DNA of 64,000 nucleotides from Novosphingobium mangrovisedimenti. Its GTDB lineage: Bacteria; Pseudomonadota; Alphaproteobacteria; Sphingomonadales; Sphingomonadaceae. The notes under the pieces are model-generated. The model ran no database searches. It was not told the DNA's origin and was given only the letters and a program-made list of their open reading frames with translations. Numbering within the stretch: position 1 is the stretch's first letter; every line of letters starts with the position of its first letter. Position numbers and translations under genes: made by a program. Below, piece after piece: positions 36,443 through 44,903 of this stretch. The stretch covers positions 434,001 through 498,000 of the forward strand of contig NZ_JANZXA010000001.1 in NCBI RefSeq assembly GCF_025153475.1. Direction: 5' to 3'.

Positions 36443-37243
36443 TCAGAACTCGTTCAGCACCGTGCCGATGACGTTGACCTTGTCGGACTTCAGTTCGTCG
36501 ATCAGGGTCTTGATGTCGGACACGTAGCTCACGTCCTTGCGCGCAACGACGACACAGTGCCTCACGATCGAGGCTATCCGTCGAGCATCCGAACTGTTGT
36601 TGCTGGGCGGCGTGTCGATGATCGTGACTTCGAAGTCGCGCATGCACAGGTCGACCAGCGACTTGAAGGATGCCCCGGCCAGCAGTTCCTGCGCACGCTC
36701 GTTCCTGCCACCGGCATAGATGACCGAAAGCGACGGCATCACTTCTTCCTGGATCACGCTGCCATAGGCGATAGAACTGTCGGAGAGACAATCGCTGAGC
36801 GCAGGCATCTCACGCGAGGGCACGATCATCCGATGCATCGCCGGCTTGCGCAGGTTCGCATCGATCAACAGCGTCCGGATTCCCGCACGGGCCAACGACA
36901 CGGCCAGATTCGCCGCGACGAAAGTCGTCCCGCTCTTCGCGTTCGGCGAACAGATCGCCAGCCCGCGCCGTCCCGCACGCACGTGGTGCGCAAGCAGGTG
37001 CGTACGCAGGGCGGCGATCGCTTCCGCCTCCGCCGAGCTGGGATCGGACAGAACGACCACGCTCTGGGAAAACCCGAAGGTGATCGGAGAGGCCTGCTCG
37101 TCCTCGGCTGCCACCTGCTCGGGGGCATCCGCCGTCACGATCTCCTCGGGAGTCTCCGCGCCGACGGTATCCTCGGCCTCGGCGACAACATCGGTCGGAT
37201 TTTCGTCCATGGGTTCTCCGGATTTACCCTTCGGTGCAGTCAT
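36443..37243 (-). CDS. BY-kinase-like ATPase of EPS export (GelE/SpsE-like) with aberrant P-loop
   Basis: A 266-residue CpsD/CapB-family protein, separate from its activator as described for sphingan GelC/GelE pairs. The N-terminal 50 residues are acidic. The ATPase core has SPNAKSGTTFVAANLA (residues 99-114) where BY-kinases have a GKS/T loop, LLIDANLRKP (Walker A', 125-134) and VTIIDTPP (Walker B). The expected lysine before T/S is absent and a lysine sits three places earlier. There is no C-terminal tyrosine cluster; the protein ends VIGTVLNEF. It starts one base after the activator stop; an internal ATG (MDENPT) is an alternative. Confidence 0.82.
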   Translation of the reverse strand: MTAPKGKSGEPMDENPTDVVAEAEDTVGAETPEEIVTADAPEQVAAEDEQASPITFGFSQSVVVLSDPSSAEAEAIAALRTHLLAHHVRAGRRGLAICSPNAKSGTTFVAANLAVSLARAGIRTLLIDANLRKPAMHRMIVPSREMPALSDCLSDSSIAYGSVIQEEVMPSLSVIYAGGRNERAQELLAGASFKSLVDLCMRDFEVTIIDTPPSNNSSDARRIASIVRHCVVVARKDVSYVSDIKTLIDELKSDKVNVIGTVLNEF

Positions 37244-37244
37244 C

Positions 37245-38573
37245 TCAAGCCGCCTTGCTGCCAAAACGTGCGAACCAGGACGGCAACGCGCCGCCCTCGG
37301 CCGGTTCGCTGCTGACAATGCGCCCGATCACCGGCACTTCGTCAACAGCGAGATCGTCGATACTGCGCACCCTGCGCTTCAACAACTCGGCCGCGATCGC
37401 CGCCACGAAACCCAGACCGATACCCGCGGCAATGGCGCCGACGAGGATCAGGGGAATGTTGGGCGAACTGGGGCTTTCGGGTGCAACGGCATTGCCCAGC
37501 AGCGTCACGCCGCTTTCGCGCGAGGCGGCTTCGAGACTGAGCTCGCTCGCACGCTGCATGGTCTTGTTGTACTGGTCGCGCAGGACATCGATGCGCGCCT
37601 GCATCTTGCGCAACTGGTCAACATTGCCGCGCTGCGCGAGCACCTTGGCCTGCTGGCTTGCCACCTGGCTGGTCAGCGACGGCCCCGTCGCGGAGGCGGC
37701 ACGAGACGCGGCGATGGCCGCCGCGCGTTCCTGGGCTGCAGCCGTGGCCAGTGCCTGCCGCTGCTGCTTGAGCGCCACCATCTGCGGATGGTTGGGGCCC
37801 AGCGTCTGCGACATCGAGGCAATCTGCGCATCGACCTGCGCGAGCTGCGCGCTCGACGGCGTCGACACCAGCGCCGCGGCACCAGGCATCTGCACCGGAA
37901 CCTGGTTCGAAAGCGCCTTGAGCCGTTCGGTCTGCGGATCGCTGTAGTCGTCCTGGAGAACGACGCCCGTCTCCTTTTCAAAGGCCGTCTTCGCATTCTC
38001 GGCCTTGGTCAGCTCCGCAGCGACCTTGTCGGCCTGCTGGCGGAACCATTCCGAATTCCGCTCGGCACCTTCCTGGCGAAACGCAATGCTCTGCTCGATG
38101 TAGGAGGTACGCAGCAGATCGGCGATCTCGCGCGCTTCATCGGGCGACTTGCCCTTGTAGGTGATCTCCAGAATGCTGCTGCTGGCGAGGGCCTTGGCCT
38201 CGGTATTTTCGATGATCCCGTCCGCAAGCCAGCGGCGCAGATCGACCGTTCCTCTCGCACCGCTGCGATCGTAGGCGGCGATCTTTTTCGGATCCTTGGT
38301 CCAGCCGAGCGCGTCGACGACCTCGCCGGCCACGCGATAGTCCGTGATCAGTTCGGACTGGGTCGCGATGTAGGCGCGTGCCATGGCATTCGACATGGCC
38401 TGCTGGGTTACCGCGTTGGGCCTCATCAGATCGAGCAGGACGCGCGACTTGGCCTCGTACTGCTGAGGAAGCACGAGAATCGCGATCACCGCGATGAACA
38501 GGCAGGCCACCATCGAAATCGCGAATGCCGCGCGACGGACCCAGAGGATGCGAAGAAGCTGGATAAGGCTCAT
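37245..38573 (-). CDS. Polysaccharide co-polymerase (Wzz domain, GelC/SpsC-like activator)
   Basis: A 442-residue inner membrane protein. It has an N-terminal helix (residues 14-36), a periplasmic coiled-coil domain with TLGPNHPQMVALKQQRQAL (GNVR-type), and a second helix near residue 385 following the SPSSPNIP proline-rich motif of PCP proteins. The short cytoplasmic tail would contact the separate kinase-like partner encoded immediately downstream. It controls chain length and links to the Wza-like protein. The gene lies 28 bases after the Wza-like gene. Confidence 0.9.
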   Translation of the reverse strand: MSLIQLLRILWVRRAAFAISMVACLFIAVIAILVLPQQYEAKSRVLLDLMRPNAVTQQAMSNAMARAYIATQSELITDYRVAGEVVDALGWTKDPKKIAAYDRSGARGTVDLRRWLADGIIENTEAKALASSSILEITYKGKSPDEAREIADLLRTSYIEQSIAFRQEGAERNSEWFRQQADKVAAELTKAENAKTAFEKETGVVLQDDYSDPQTERLKALSNQVPVQMPGAAALVSTPSSAQLAQVDAQIASMSQTLGPNHPQMVALKQQRQALATAAAQERAAAIAASRAASATGPSLTSQVASQQAKVLAQRGNVDQLRKMQARIDVLRDQYNKTMQRASELSLEAASRESGVTLLGNAVAPESPSSPNIPLILVGAIAAGIGLGFVAAIAAELLKRRVRSIDDLAVDEVPVIGRIVSSEPAEGGALPSWFARFGSKAA

Positions 38574-38601
38574 GTGCGTTTCCTTGGCTGGCTCCAGACG
38601 A

Positions 38602-39408
38602 TCAGAAGAAGCGCTCGCCCACTTCGATCACGTCACCGATCTCGATCGGGTCATCAAGGCCGACGTGTTCCAGTTCCTTGCCGTCGCGGATCACCTTGAC
38701 CTTTTTCTTGGAACCGAGCTGGGTCAGCCCGCCCGCCACGGCCAGGGCCTTGCGCAGGGTCATCCCTTCCTCGACCGCATAGTTACCCGGCCGCGTAACC
38801 TGGCCCAGCGCATAGAAGGTCTGGGCGGTGGGAACGAAGATCTTGTCGCCCGGAGCGACGATGGGATCTTCATCCGGCCCCCCTGTCGCGATACCGGCGA
38901 TGTCGAGCGACAATTCGGTACCGTCCGCACGACGAATCTTGACGATCTTCGCACTGCCGTCCTTCACGCCGCCAACGCGGGCGAGGATGTCGGAGACATG
39001 ATAGGCACGTTCGATGGGAACGGCCCCGGGCTGGGCAACCGCACCAAGCACGGTGACATAGCGGCTCGCGTAGGTAACGATAGTCACGTTGACGGCCGGG
39101 GTAGTATAGAAGCCGCCGGCCTGGAGGGCCGTGCTGATATCGTCGCGAAGCTGCAGCACGGTCTTCCCGCCTGCGGTGACATTGCCGATCAACGGAAGCA
39201 GGATCGAGCCGTCCGACTGGATCTGGACGCGCATGGGGCCCTCATTGCCGCCCACCACCGACACCTCGATCATGTCGCCGGGGCCAAGCACATAGCCCTC
39301 GGCCATGGCCGGGGGAGGCGGAACCGGCTGGGCCTGGGCCAAGCCCGCCGCAAGGCATGCTACGCCCATGGCCAGAACTGCGATGGTCTTTCTCGGCTTG
39401 AATTGCAT
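38602..39408 (-). CDS. Polysaccharide export protein (Wza/OPX family, GelD/SpsD-like)
   Basis: A 268-residue periplasmic/outer-membrane-associated export protein. It has a signal peptide (MQFKPRKTIAVLAMG, cleavage near AQA-QP) and a Poly_export domain with YVLGPGDMIEVSVVGG. Two SLBB-like segments follow: VTVLGAVAQPGAVPI and FYALGQVTRPGNYAV with LRKALAVAGGLT. There is no lipobox cysteine in the leader. The start MQFKPRK is preferred because of AAGGA upstream and the signal peptide. It would form the export channel with the PCP protein. Confidence 0.93.
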   Translation of the reverse strand: MQFKPRKTIAVLAMGVACLAAGLAQAQPVPPPPAMAEGYVLGPGDMIEVSVVGGNEGPMRVQIQSDGSILLPLIGNVTAGGKTVLQLRDDISTALQAGGFYTTPAVNVTIVTYASRYVTVLGAVAQPGAVPIERAYHVSDILARVGGVKDGSAKIVKIRRADGTELSLDIAGIATGGPDEDPIVAPGDKIFVPTAQTFYALGQVTRPGNYAVEEGMTLRKALAVAGGLTQLGSKKKVKVIRDGKELEHVGLDDPIEIGDVIEVGERFF

Positions 39409-39427
39409 CGTGAAATCCTTTGCGCGT

Positions 39428-40657
39428 TCAAATCTGCATCTGCAGGGTGATGCCGGCACGCAGGGCATCGTAGTCGTAAATGGCGAGGTCCGCATTGCGG
39501 TTCTCGTACATGGCGTCGAGTGACAGGGAAAACGGCCCTATCGGTTCGATTTTGAGTGCAGCTCCAATGCTGTTGAGCCGGTCATGCGTGATATTGATCA
39601 TCGTGGCCAAGGGGGAATACTTGAAATCCCGGGTGCGATGCGATGCCATAACGCGCAAGCTCATGCGGCTGTTCAGATCCATATCGGCCTGGAGCCCATA
39701 GTCCGTCCGCTTCATGTAATCGACGTTGAAGCCCAGAGTCGGTATCGTGTCCTGGCTTGCGGTAGCCTTAAGGCTCAGTCGATCGCTGGCCTTCAGGGTC
39801 AATCTGGCCTGCCACGTAAGACCGTCGAACCCGTTCTTTCCTGCGCCCACGCCCTGCTGCTTGAGATTGGTGTAGGCAACCATGACGAACGCGCCCAGCC
39901 TGGCGCCGATGTCGCGCGAAAACTGTCCGCCCGCCGACCGGATGCGAAGCTTGGGGGCACCGAAGTAGTCGAACTGGTCGCGATTCACGAAATCGACATC
40001 GCGCTGCGTGGCAAATACCCGCAATTCGCCGATGGAAGGCTGCGAATACATCAACCCGCCGCCATAGGTGACGCTGTTGTAGTCCGATCCCTTGCGCTGC
40101 TGCGCGCTGTTTCGGGCGGTCTCGAAATCCATCAGCACATAAGGCTTGATTCCGACAAAGCCCCCGCACCCGACCATCGTGCCTCCGCTGAAGCGGGTTT
40201 CGGTGTTCTTGGTGCTGCCATTCACGCCGGGCGCCGTGTTGAGATCGCCCAGTTCGCTCTGCTTGCGGCTGACGCCGGCCTTCGTTTCGACACCGCAAGG
40301 ACCGAACACGCCGCCCGCGCCCAGGTTGGCGTCGATCCGCTCGCGATTGAGGCGGGTGTTGCGTGCATAGAAGTCGTAACCCACGGAGCCTGTCAGCGAG
40401 ACATAGCCGGGGCCGAGCGGCTGGTAGATGTCGGCATCGACAGACGGCGTGAACCGGAAGTCGCGCCTCTTGAGGTCGCGCTGCAGGGCAAGGTCCTCGG
40501 TGCCGCGCACGACGTTGCCATCGTAAAGGCCGCGGGCCGTAATCACGATATCGGTATGCGGAGATTGCGGCATGACCGGTGCCGACTGCGCCCAAGCCGG
40601 AGACGCCAGCGCCACGCAGCCGACGGCGCACAGTCCAACAAGCTTCGATTTGAGCAT
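39428..40657 (-). CDS. Outer membrane beta-barrel protein of the EPS export operon
   Basis: A 409-residue protein with a clear signal peptide (MLKSKLVGLCAVGCVALASP, cleavage after AWA). It is followed by alternating amphipathic strands ending in aromatic residues, as in outer membrane barrels of the BBP2/DUF560-like type found next to Wza-like genes. It ends RAGITLQMQI, a weak C-terminal barrel signature. The start MLKSKL has a GGGGGTGT upstream; an earlier ATG would spoil the leader. It may help secretion across, or attachment at, the outer membrane. The role is inferred from position. Confidence 0.78.
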   Translation of the reverse strand: MLKSKLVGLCAVGCVALASPAWAQSAPVMPQSPHTDIVITARGLYDGNVVRGTEDLALQRDLKRRDFRFTPSVDADIYQPLGPGYVSLTGSVGYDFYARNTRLNRERIDANLGAGGVFGPCGVETKAGVSRKQSELGDLNTAPGVNGSTKNTETRFSGGTMVGCGGFVGIKPYVLMDFETARNSAQQRKGSDYNSVTYGGGLMYSQPSIGELRVFATQRDVDFVNRDQFDYFGAPKLRIRSAGGQFSRDIGARLGAFVMVAYTNLKQQGVGAGKNGFDGLTWQARLTLKASDRLSLKATASQDTIPTLGFNVDYMKRTDYGLQADMDLNSRMSLRVMASHRTRDFKYSPLATMINITHDRLNSIGAALKIEPIGPFSLSLDAMYENRNADLAIYDYDALRAGITLQMQI

Positions 40658-40707
40658 TACACCCCCCAAACTCATATCCTCTGAACCAATACGTTCTTAC
40701 GTTCTCG

Positions 40708-41928
40708 TCATTTACGACGATACAGGATGCGGCGTAGCATGCCGAAGAAATTGCGACTTTGCTCGCCTAAACTTGCATCGCCTGCCGCTTTTTTAACATC
40801 GAGTCCGTTCATTTTTGGTACAGCGTGCCCGGCAAGGCGGCATGACATCGTGCGCGCAACCACGAGACGCTTCCTTCGGGCCTGCGCCGGTTGCATCAGA
40901 TCGATGTCGCGCACGGGGATCGGAGACGCCGTCAGCGCCCCTGCCTCGACGGCACTGCGAAACAGGGCCTCCCCCTTATCGGTCCGGGTGACTATCAGGC
41001 TGCGCCCTTCCTGCTCCTCGAAGGACGGATAACCGTCGGCATCGCCGTACCATGCATCGGCGCAGGCGATGTCCGCGACGCCGCCAACCGCATCCGGACA
41101 GATCTTGCAACGGAACTGGACCTCCTTGGAAAGGTGGGCACCCCAGCTGTCGGCATAGCTCATTTCCGCGACCTGTCCGTCCACGGTTTCCGCCCGCGCC
41201 ACGCCGGGCCAGCCGTTGCCGCGATATCGGAACCGCGCGAGCTTTGCCGGGTCGAGCCCCATCTCGCGCACGATGCGATCGGCACCGGCGTGGCTGGGCA
41301 TCCCACCGCAGAAAAAAGACAGCGCGATCGGAATCCGTTCAGCCACCCGCGCATCCACCGTCGCCAGCTGACGCAAAGCCGAAACGTCGCAAGGCTTGCC
41401 CACGAAAGCAGTTCGCACGTCTTCCCCGAGAATGCGATCGATCTCCTGCAGTGGCGAGGACGCGGTGTAACGCGATCCTGCGTTCGCGATCACTTCCTGC
41501 GCGCTTGTCGAATACTGCAGCCGGCTGCGGGTGGGATAGTCCGGGTCCGGCGCTACGTGCAGCACGCGCTCGACCAGTCCGCTTGAAAGCGCCTGGATGA
41601 GCAAGGCGGAAAGCGCGCCACCCGATGAACCTGAGAAACGCACGTCGGGATCGGTCGCGTGGCCCGCAAGAACCTGGAAAGACGGACCCCAGTAGGAATC
41701 GCGCGCGGGTGCATCGGACCACGGGGCAACGACCGCGCCGGGACATGCAGTGGCGATCCGGGCTTCGGCATCCTGTTGCAGCGGCGCGACAAGGCGCGGC
41801 CGGCTGTATCCGGGCGACACCGTCTCCATCTGCACGGATTCGGGCGCAACGCCCGCGCACAGACCGCATCCGCTACACAATTCCGCCTTGAGCACGCGGT
41901 CGATAGTTGGCGACGATGGCAAGGTCAT
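40708..41928 (-). CDS. FrhB/FdhB-like iron-sulfur flavoprotein of polysaccharide clusters
   Basis: A 406-residue member of the coenzyme F420 hydrogenase/dehydrogenase beta-subunit family. The N-terminus has CSGCGLCAGVAPESV, part of an iron-sulfur site. The middle has FSGSSGGALSALL and FVGKPCDVSALRQL. The C-terminal domain has FRCKICPDAVGGVADIACADAW. Such proteins recur beside polysaccharide pyruvyl transferases in bacteria that lack F420 hydrogenase, with unclear chemistry. It overlaps the pyruvyltransferase stop by four bases (ATGA), so the two are tightly coupled. The function is unknown beyond this association. Confidence 0.82.
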   Translation of the reverse strand: MTLPSSPTIDRVLKAELCSGCGLCAGVAPESVQMETVSPGYSRPRLVAPLQQDAEARIATACPGAVVAPWSDAPARDSYWGPSFQVLAGHATDPDVRFSGSSGGALSALLIQALSSGLVERVLHVAPDPDYPTRSRLQYSTSAQEVIANAGSRYTASSPLQEIDRILGEDVRTAFVGKPCDVSALRQLATVDARVAERIPIALSFFCGGMPSHAGADRIVREMGLDPAKLARFRYRGNGWPGVARAETVDGQVAEMSYADSWGAHLSKEVQFRCKICPDAVGGVADIACADAWYGDADGYPSFEEQEGRSLIVTRTDKGEALFRSAVEAGALTASPIPVRDIDLMQPAQARRKRLVVARTMSCRLAGHAVPKMNGLDVKKAAGDASLGEQSRNFFGMLRRILYRRK

Positions 41929-43157
41929 GCGGCCAGTTTGACCTGACGTTTACGCAGCGTTTCCGTGAAAAGGTCGGACAACGCGGATCGATAGACGTCG
42001 AGCAGGGCGTCCACCTTCTTCATCCCCTCACGCTCGGCCTGCGCCAGACGATCGCGTTCGTCGAGAGACCGGAGCGCAAAATCCACCGCATCCCCGACAC
42101 TCATGCCCGTCATCGGCAGCACATGATCGTACTCCAGAAGACCGAACAGGCCGCTGAACTTGCGGCTATAGGCCACCGGGACGACCGGCGTACCTGCGGA
42201 ATAGGCACCGATGCAGGCATGCATCCGGCCGGCGACGAGGAAATCGAGGCTCGAGATATAGCTCTTGGCCTGCGACGGGCCATCGAAGGCGGGAACGCGG
42301 ACGACCGACGGAAAATCCACCGCCAGTCGGTCGGCCAGGCGATTGTCGTCATCGGTCGGATCGGTCTTGCTGGTAGCGTGCGGCACGAGGTGCACTTCGA
42401 CGTCATCGCGTGCACACAAACGCTCAAGAAGCACGCGGGTGAACTCGGCGTAGTCGTAGCTCAGCCCAAAACGGTTATTTCCCGATTCCGCCTGATGGTA
42501 GAGCAGCCCGGATGCGTTCACCCCGACCCGCAGCCTGGCACCGCCCCGCTCGGCTGACCGATCGACATGGGGCAGCATGAACGCGACATCGACCGACATC
42601 TCGTTGCGCGCACGCGGCGCAAGCGCGCGGGACACATCAAGCGACTGCTGATCACGCGACAACACGGTGTCGCAATTGCGCAGGGCCATCGCGCCAAGAC
42701 GCCGGTATCCCCAACTCGTGAACGGGCCGATCGTCTGTGGCGACAGGACCAGCGGTACGTGGCGCGCGACCGCCATCATCTTCGTCAGCCAGAGAAATCC
42801 GAACCGCTTCGCCCCGTAGATTTCGGCAAAACTGTCTCCAGCTCCGATATCCAGCACACAATCGAGGTCGCCGACCGCCTTCCAGAACCCGGCCGGCGAC
42901 AGCATGGCCCGGGAATCGATCACGAAGACCTCGACTTCTCCCTTCAGCAGGGCCGGCGCATCACCGTCGCGCATGCTCATGACGACAAAGTGCGGAACCA
43001 GCCCCATCCGCTCCGCAACCTGCCTGACGATCGCGATGTTGCCGAGCGTAAGCGCGCCGACGCCGAGGTTGCCCGAGCTCACGGAATGCCACAGCAGACC
43101 GATCCGGACATGCCTTGCCGGATCATCCCCTTCCAGGACCCGCTCTAGCCTGCTCAC
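41925..43157 (-). CDS. Polysaccharide pyruvyl transferase family protein (WcaK/CsaB-like)
   Basis: A 410-residue cytoplasmic protein of the polysaccharide pyruvyl transferase family, which makes ketal pyruvate groups on sugars using phosphoenolpyruvate. Matching regions are HSVSSGNLGVGALTLGNI, SPQTIGPFTSWGYRRL, LSRDQQSLDVSRAL, LDFLVAGRMHACIGAYSAGTPVVPVAYSRKF (the RMHAcI motif) and the helical end. The start is GTG with AGGAGGTGA six bases upstream, an exceptionally strong ribosome binding site. It heads a six-gene export operon reading to 36443. The operator-like palindrome at 43215-43235 lies just upstream. Confidence 0.87.
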   Translation of the reverse strand: MSRLERVLEGDDPARHVRIGLLWHSVSSGNLGVGALTLGNIAIVRQVAERMGLVPHFVVMSMRDGDAPALLKGEVEVFVIDSRAMLSPAGFWKAVGDLDCVLDIGAGDSFAEIYGAKRFGFLWLTKMMAVARHVPLVLSPQTIGPFTSWGYRRLGAMALRNCDTVLSRDQQSLDVSRALAPRARNEMSVDVAFMLPHVDRSAERGGARLRVGVNASGLLYHQAESGNNRFGLSYDYAEFTRVLLERLCARDDVEVHLVPHATSKTDPTDDDNRLADRLAVDFPSVVRVPAFDGPSQAKSYISSLDFLVAGRMHACIGAYSAGTPVVPVAYSRKFSGLFGLLEYDHVLPMTGMSVGDAVDFALRSLDERDRLAQAEREGMKKVDALLDVYRSALSDLFTETLRKRQVKLAA

Positions 43158-43607
43158 GTCCGGTCACCTCCTGAAGCCATCGGCTCGTGTCCTAGATCAA
43201 ACCCATACTGCGATTGCAACATTGCAAATGTTGCACTTGCGATACGGTAAAATGCTGCATCGCCCTTCACGAATGCTGCACCGCCCTGTTTAGGCTTGGA
43301 ATTTCAGTATGCCAGCTATATCAGAGGCTCAAATTGGCACAATTGCATAAGGAAATTTTTACCGAGGTATTGTTTAAACATGGTATCAGTCGTGGATCGG
43401 GCTTGATTGAAAAGGTGGACACCATCGATTCGACATACTTGACATTAACGACTAGTTCATGTTGCAGCGCGGTAGAATTGGAGCATCCCCTTTGGCACAG
43501 GTTGCCTGCAAGGAATTCTGTGCGGTGATGCAACTCGGTACTAGAGCCAGCAGTCACCCGATCGGCAATACCCTTCCCAGGGTCTGGAATTAAGGGTTGT
43601 TGGAACA
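43158..43607. promoter_or_regulatory. Divergent control region of the export operon and GelK-like gene
   Basis: A 450-base A+T-enriched gap between two divergent EPS transcripts. It contains a perfect 21-bp dyad TGCAACATT-GCA-AATGTTGCA (43215-43235). Two further direct half-sites, AATGCTGCA, lie at 43251-43259 and 43272-43280, spaced 24 and 21 bases apart, about two helical turns. This arrangement suggests cooperative binding of a dimeric regulator 58-123 bases before the export operon start. No coding sequence is evident. The identity of the regulator is unknown and none is encoded in the window. Confidence 0.55.
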
Positions 43608-44642
43608 ATGCGCGTTGCATTGGTAGCCTCTGGTGGCGGACATGTTCGCCAATTACTCGATCTCGAGCCGTTGTGGTCGTCGTCGGACTACTTCTTCGTG
43701 ACCGAAGAAACTGCTCTTACTCGCGACATTGCCAAGCGGCACCGCGCGTTCTTCGTCCCGCATGTCGCCCTGGGTCAGGCCCGCCTCGGCAAACCCATCG
43801 CCATGCTCGCCGCCGCTGTGCGCAGCGTCCTGCAGTCGTGGCGAATCATGTGGCGCGAACGCCCGGCGGCCGTCATCACGACAGGAGCGGGATCCTCCTA
43901 TTTCCCCGTTCTTTTCGCACGCATGCTCGGCGCGAAGATCGTCCTCATCGATTCCTTTGCCCGGTTCAACGGGCCGTCCGCCTTCGCGCGGATTGCAGCG
44001 CCTCTCGCACACATCCGTGTCGCGCAATCGCAGGAAGCCGGACGCAACTGGCCCGGCGCCCAGGTGTTCGACCCCTTCCGCCGCCTTGAAAAGATGCGGC
44101 CTGAAAAGGAGCGGCTGGTCTTCGCAACCGTGGGTGCCACGCTCCCGTTCGACCGGCTGGTCAAACTCGTCGACCAGGCCAAGCGTCAGGGCCTGCTTCC
44201 GGAAAAGGTAATCCTGCAGACAGGACAACCGCTGAAAACCGAGGTCGACCCGTCGATCGAGGTTCGCGATGCGATTCCCTTCGATCAGGTCGGTGAAATT
44301 CTCGCACGAGCGGACATCGTCATCTGCCACGGCGGAACAGGATCGATCATCACCGCCCTGCAGCAGGGCTGCCGGGTCATCGCGGTCCCACGCAGCTACA
44401 CACGCGGCGAGCACTACGACGATCACCAGTGGGAGATCGCGCGCGCCTTTGCCGGCCGGGGGCTCTTGACGATGGTCGGCGACGACGACGACATCGCAGG
44501 CGCGCTCGCAAGCGCACGCGCCACCGAACCGGTCTGCGCCACTCTGGCCCCGGACGCCCTCATCGGCGAACTGAAAGCCGTGATGCACAAATGGGAAGAT
44601 GACGAATCGGCACGCCAACATGGTTTCCGCCGACTGTTGTAA
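43608..44642 (+). CDS. Glycosyltransferase, Alg14-Alg13 fusion (SpsK/GelK-like glucuronosyltransferase)
   Basis: A 344-residue protein joining two halves that are separate in PssD/PssE and Alg14/Alg13. Residues 1-165 are Alg14-like, with ALVASGGGHVRQLLDL at the start and VITTGAGSSYFPVLFARMLGAKIVLIDSFAR. Residues 170-320 are GT28 C-terminal/Alg13-like, with FATVGATLPFDRLV and the UDP-sugar-binding ADIVICHGGTGSI. Sphingan GelK/SpsK proteins of this type add glucuronate to the lipid-linked glucose. Ugd at 56.0 kb would supply UDP-glucuronate. It is transcribed divergently from the export operon. Confidence 0.85.
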   Translation: MRVALVASGGGHVRQLLDLEPLWSSSDYFFVTEETALTRDIAKRHRAFFVPHVALGQARLGKPIAMLAAAVRSVLQSWRIMWRERPAAVITTGAGSSYFPVLFARMLGAKIVLIDSFARFNGPSAFARIAAPLAHIRVAQSQEAGRNWPGAQVFDPFRRLEKMRPEKERLVFATVGATLPFDRLVKLVDQAKRQGLLPEKVILQTGQPLKTEVDPSIEVRDAIPFDQVGEILARADIVICHGGTGSIITALQQGCRVIAVPRSYTRGEHYDDHQWEIARAFAGRGLLTMVGDDDDIAGALASARATEPVCATLAPDALIGELKAVMHKWEDDESARQHGFRRLL

Positions 44643-44682
44643 ACTCGGGAACATTCTCTCGGCCACACGGGTCATCGGCGAT

Positions 44683-44699
44683 GCCGTGACGATCACGGC
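44683..44699 (+). terminator. Stem-loop downstream of the GelK-like gene
   Basis: GCCGTGA-CGA-TCACGGC is a perfect 7-bp stem with a three-base loop, 41 bases after the stop codon. A T-rich tract follows only after about 15 bases, so termination is plausible but not canonical. It could also be an operator for the RTX gene. Confidence 0.35.
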
Positions 44700-44722
44700 C
44701 AGCGAAAGCCGATCATTTTCAT

Positions 44723-44728
44723 TATAAT
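44723..44728 (+). promoter_or_regulatory. Candidate -10 box (TATAAT) for the RTX beta-helix gene
   Basis: A perfect TATAAT in the A+T-rich sequence upstream of the RTX gene, with no convincing -35 hexamer at the right distance. It would give a leader of about 170 bases containing the small dyads GGTAA-CCA-TTACC and CGAAG-TTG-CTTCG. Confidence 0.3.
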
Positions 44729-44903
44729 TTTTAGCTATTTACTCACGCCCCTCCGTGGTCTGCGGCCTCGGCGCAACCAATCTTACGCACAAACCATGAA
44801 TCGGCCGGTAACCATTACCTGCAAGGCCGCTTCAATCAAAAACCCGCCATCATCATGACAGCAAAGCACGAAGTTGCTTCGGAGCTTTCATGTAGGGGTT
44901 TTT

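Noticed and set aside
43495..43508. TGGCAC followed by TTGC, resembling a sigma-54 promoter
   Set aside because: The spacing between the two elements is three bases instead of the required five, and the leader to the next gene offers no support.
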